Shown: positions 4,890 to 5,183 of the stretch, piece by piece
Numbering within the stretch: the first letter of the stretch is position 1
How the letters are laid out: each line of letters opens with the position of its first letter
Origin: an uncultured Bacteroidales bacterium
GTDB taxonomy: Bacteria > Bacteroidota > Bacteroidia > Bacteroidales > Bacteroidaceae
DNA: 5,183 bases
Reading direction: 5' to 3'
NCBI GenBank assembly: GCA_902803195.1
Contig: CADCOX010000277.1
Coordinates: 1 to 5,183, forward strand
The notes under the pieces: generated by a model
What the model was told of the DNA's origin: nothing
Seen by the model: the letters and a program-made list of their open reading frames with translations, nothing else
The model's database searches: none
Made by a program: the position numbers and the translations under genes

Positions 4890-5183
4890 TCATTTTTGCT
4901 TTTCGATAAACAAAAATTCTGCATCCATACTGAAGTCGAACTGACGATAGTCATCATACGATAGTTGGATGTCTGGGGTGAAAGTCTTCGCCATAGGATG
5001 ATCTGTGGGGAAACAACTCTGCAGGGAGTTGGAGACAGAACATTCAAGACCGGTATTCGGCAACTTGAATTGTGTAATCTCCATAAACGTGTTGGGGGCT
5101 TGGCCAGATGGAACGCCTACAACCTTGGCTCCCATTTTCCACAACATGTAAGCGGTATGAAAAGCGGCGCTGAAAGTCTGCAC
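4890..5183 (-). CDS. S41-like (tail-specific protease family) peptidase, C-terminal fragment
   Basis: The visible 97 residues are open to the window edge, so the N-terminus lies outside; the GTG at the edge is not taken as a start. The segment reads TFSAAFHTAYMLWKMGAKVVGVPSGQAPNT in two adjoining blocks, matching the S41 region where the catalytic Ser sits in a T-x-SAA/SAE turn followed by a helix and a VGxPS-type strand and loop. S5 of the fragment would be that Ser. Further on, FKLPNTGLECSVSNS and KTFTPDIQLSYDDY resemble the strand and the closing V/TPD-x-x element of the domain. Full S41 proteins in Bacteroidales are usually exported, often as lipoproteins, but the signal region is not in view. 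It heads the visible part of the operon, 18 nt ahead of the isochorismatase gene. The family call rests on the C-terminal third only. Confidence 0.72.
   Translation of the reverse strand: MQTFSAAFHTAYMLWKMGAKVVGVPSGQAPNTFMEITQFKLPNTGLECSVSNSLQSCFPTDHPMAKTFTPDIQLSYDDYRQFDFSMDAEFLFIEKQK

Overview
The window looks like a chromosomal segment of a Bacteroidales bacterium, most likely Prevotella or a close relative. Three things suggest this. Both recognisable promoters have the Bacteroidetes layout TTTG, 20 bp, TAATTTTG. Start codons are preceded by A-rich leaders instead of strong Shine-Dalgarno sequences. The proteins also have a gut-Bacteroidales character. The genus is inferred; no rRNA or marker gene is present. 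All nine supported genes lie on the minus strand, so transcription runs from high to low coordinates. The plus-strand ORFs are antisense shadows.

Region A (5183 down to about 3802) is the end of an operon that starts outside the window. It holds the C-terminal end of an S41-like peptidase, an isochorismatase-family cysteine hydrolase, and a CDP-alcohol phosphatidyltransferase with a complete signature motif.

Region B (about 3770 down to 599) starts at a clear promoter just ahead of a GNAT acetyltransferase. It continues through five closely packed genes (gaps of 5, 7, 3 and 33 nt): GNAT acetyltransferase, GyrI-like effector-binding protein with extra cysteines, DUF1330 protein, metallo-beta-lactamase-fold protein, and a four-helix membrane segment fused to a VOC/glyoxalase domain. 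The products suggest an accessory operon for small-molecule modification or detoxification. This is a guess from families and no substrate can be named. The DUF1330 and MBL genes are much richer in AT than the genes on both sides, so they look like a later insertion.

Region C (about 566 down to 1) begins with a second copy of the same promoter element (69 bp, about 57 positions identical to the first). It drives a flavodoxin-fold FMN/iron-sulfur-type oxidoreductase that is cut by the window edge. The shared element suggests that operon B and the flavoprotein are co-regulated.

The two most notable points are (1) the paired 69-bp promoter elements and (2) a membrane-VOC fusion whose reading frame depends on an exact run of eight A residues. 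One A fewer or more puts a stop codon in the linker and separates the two proteins. No RNA gene, CRISPR array, insertion sequence, integrase or convincing hairpin terminator was seen.
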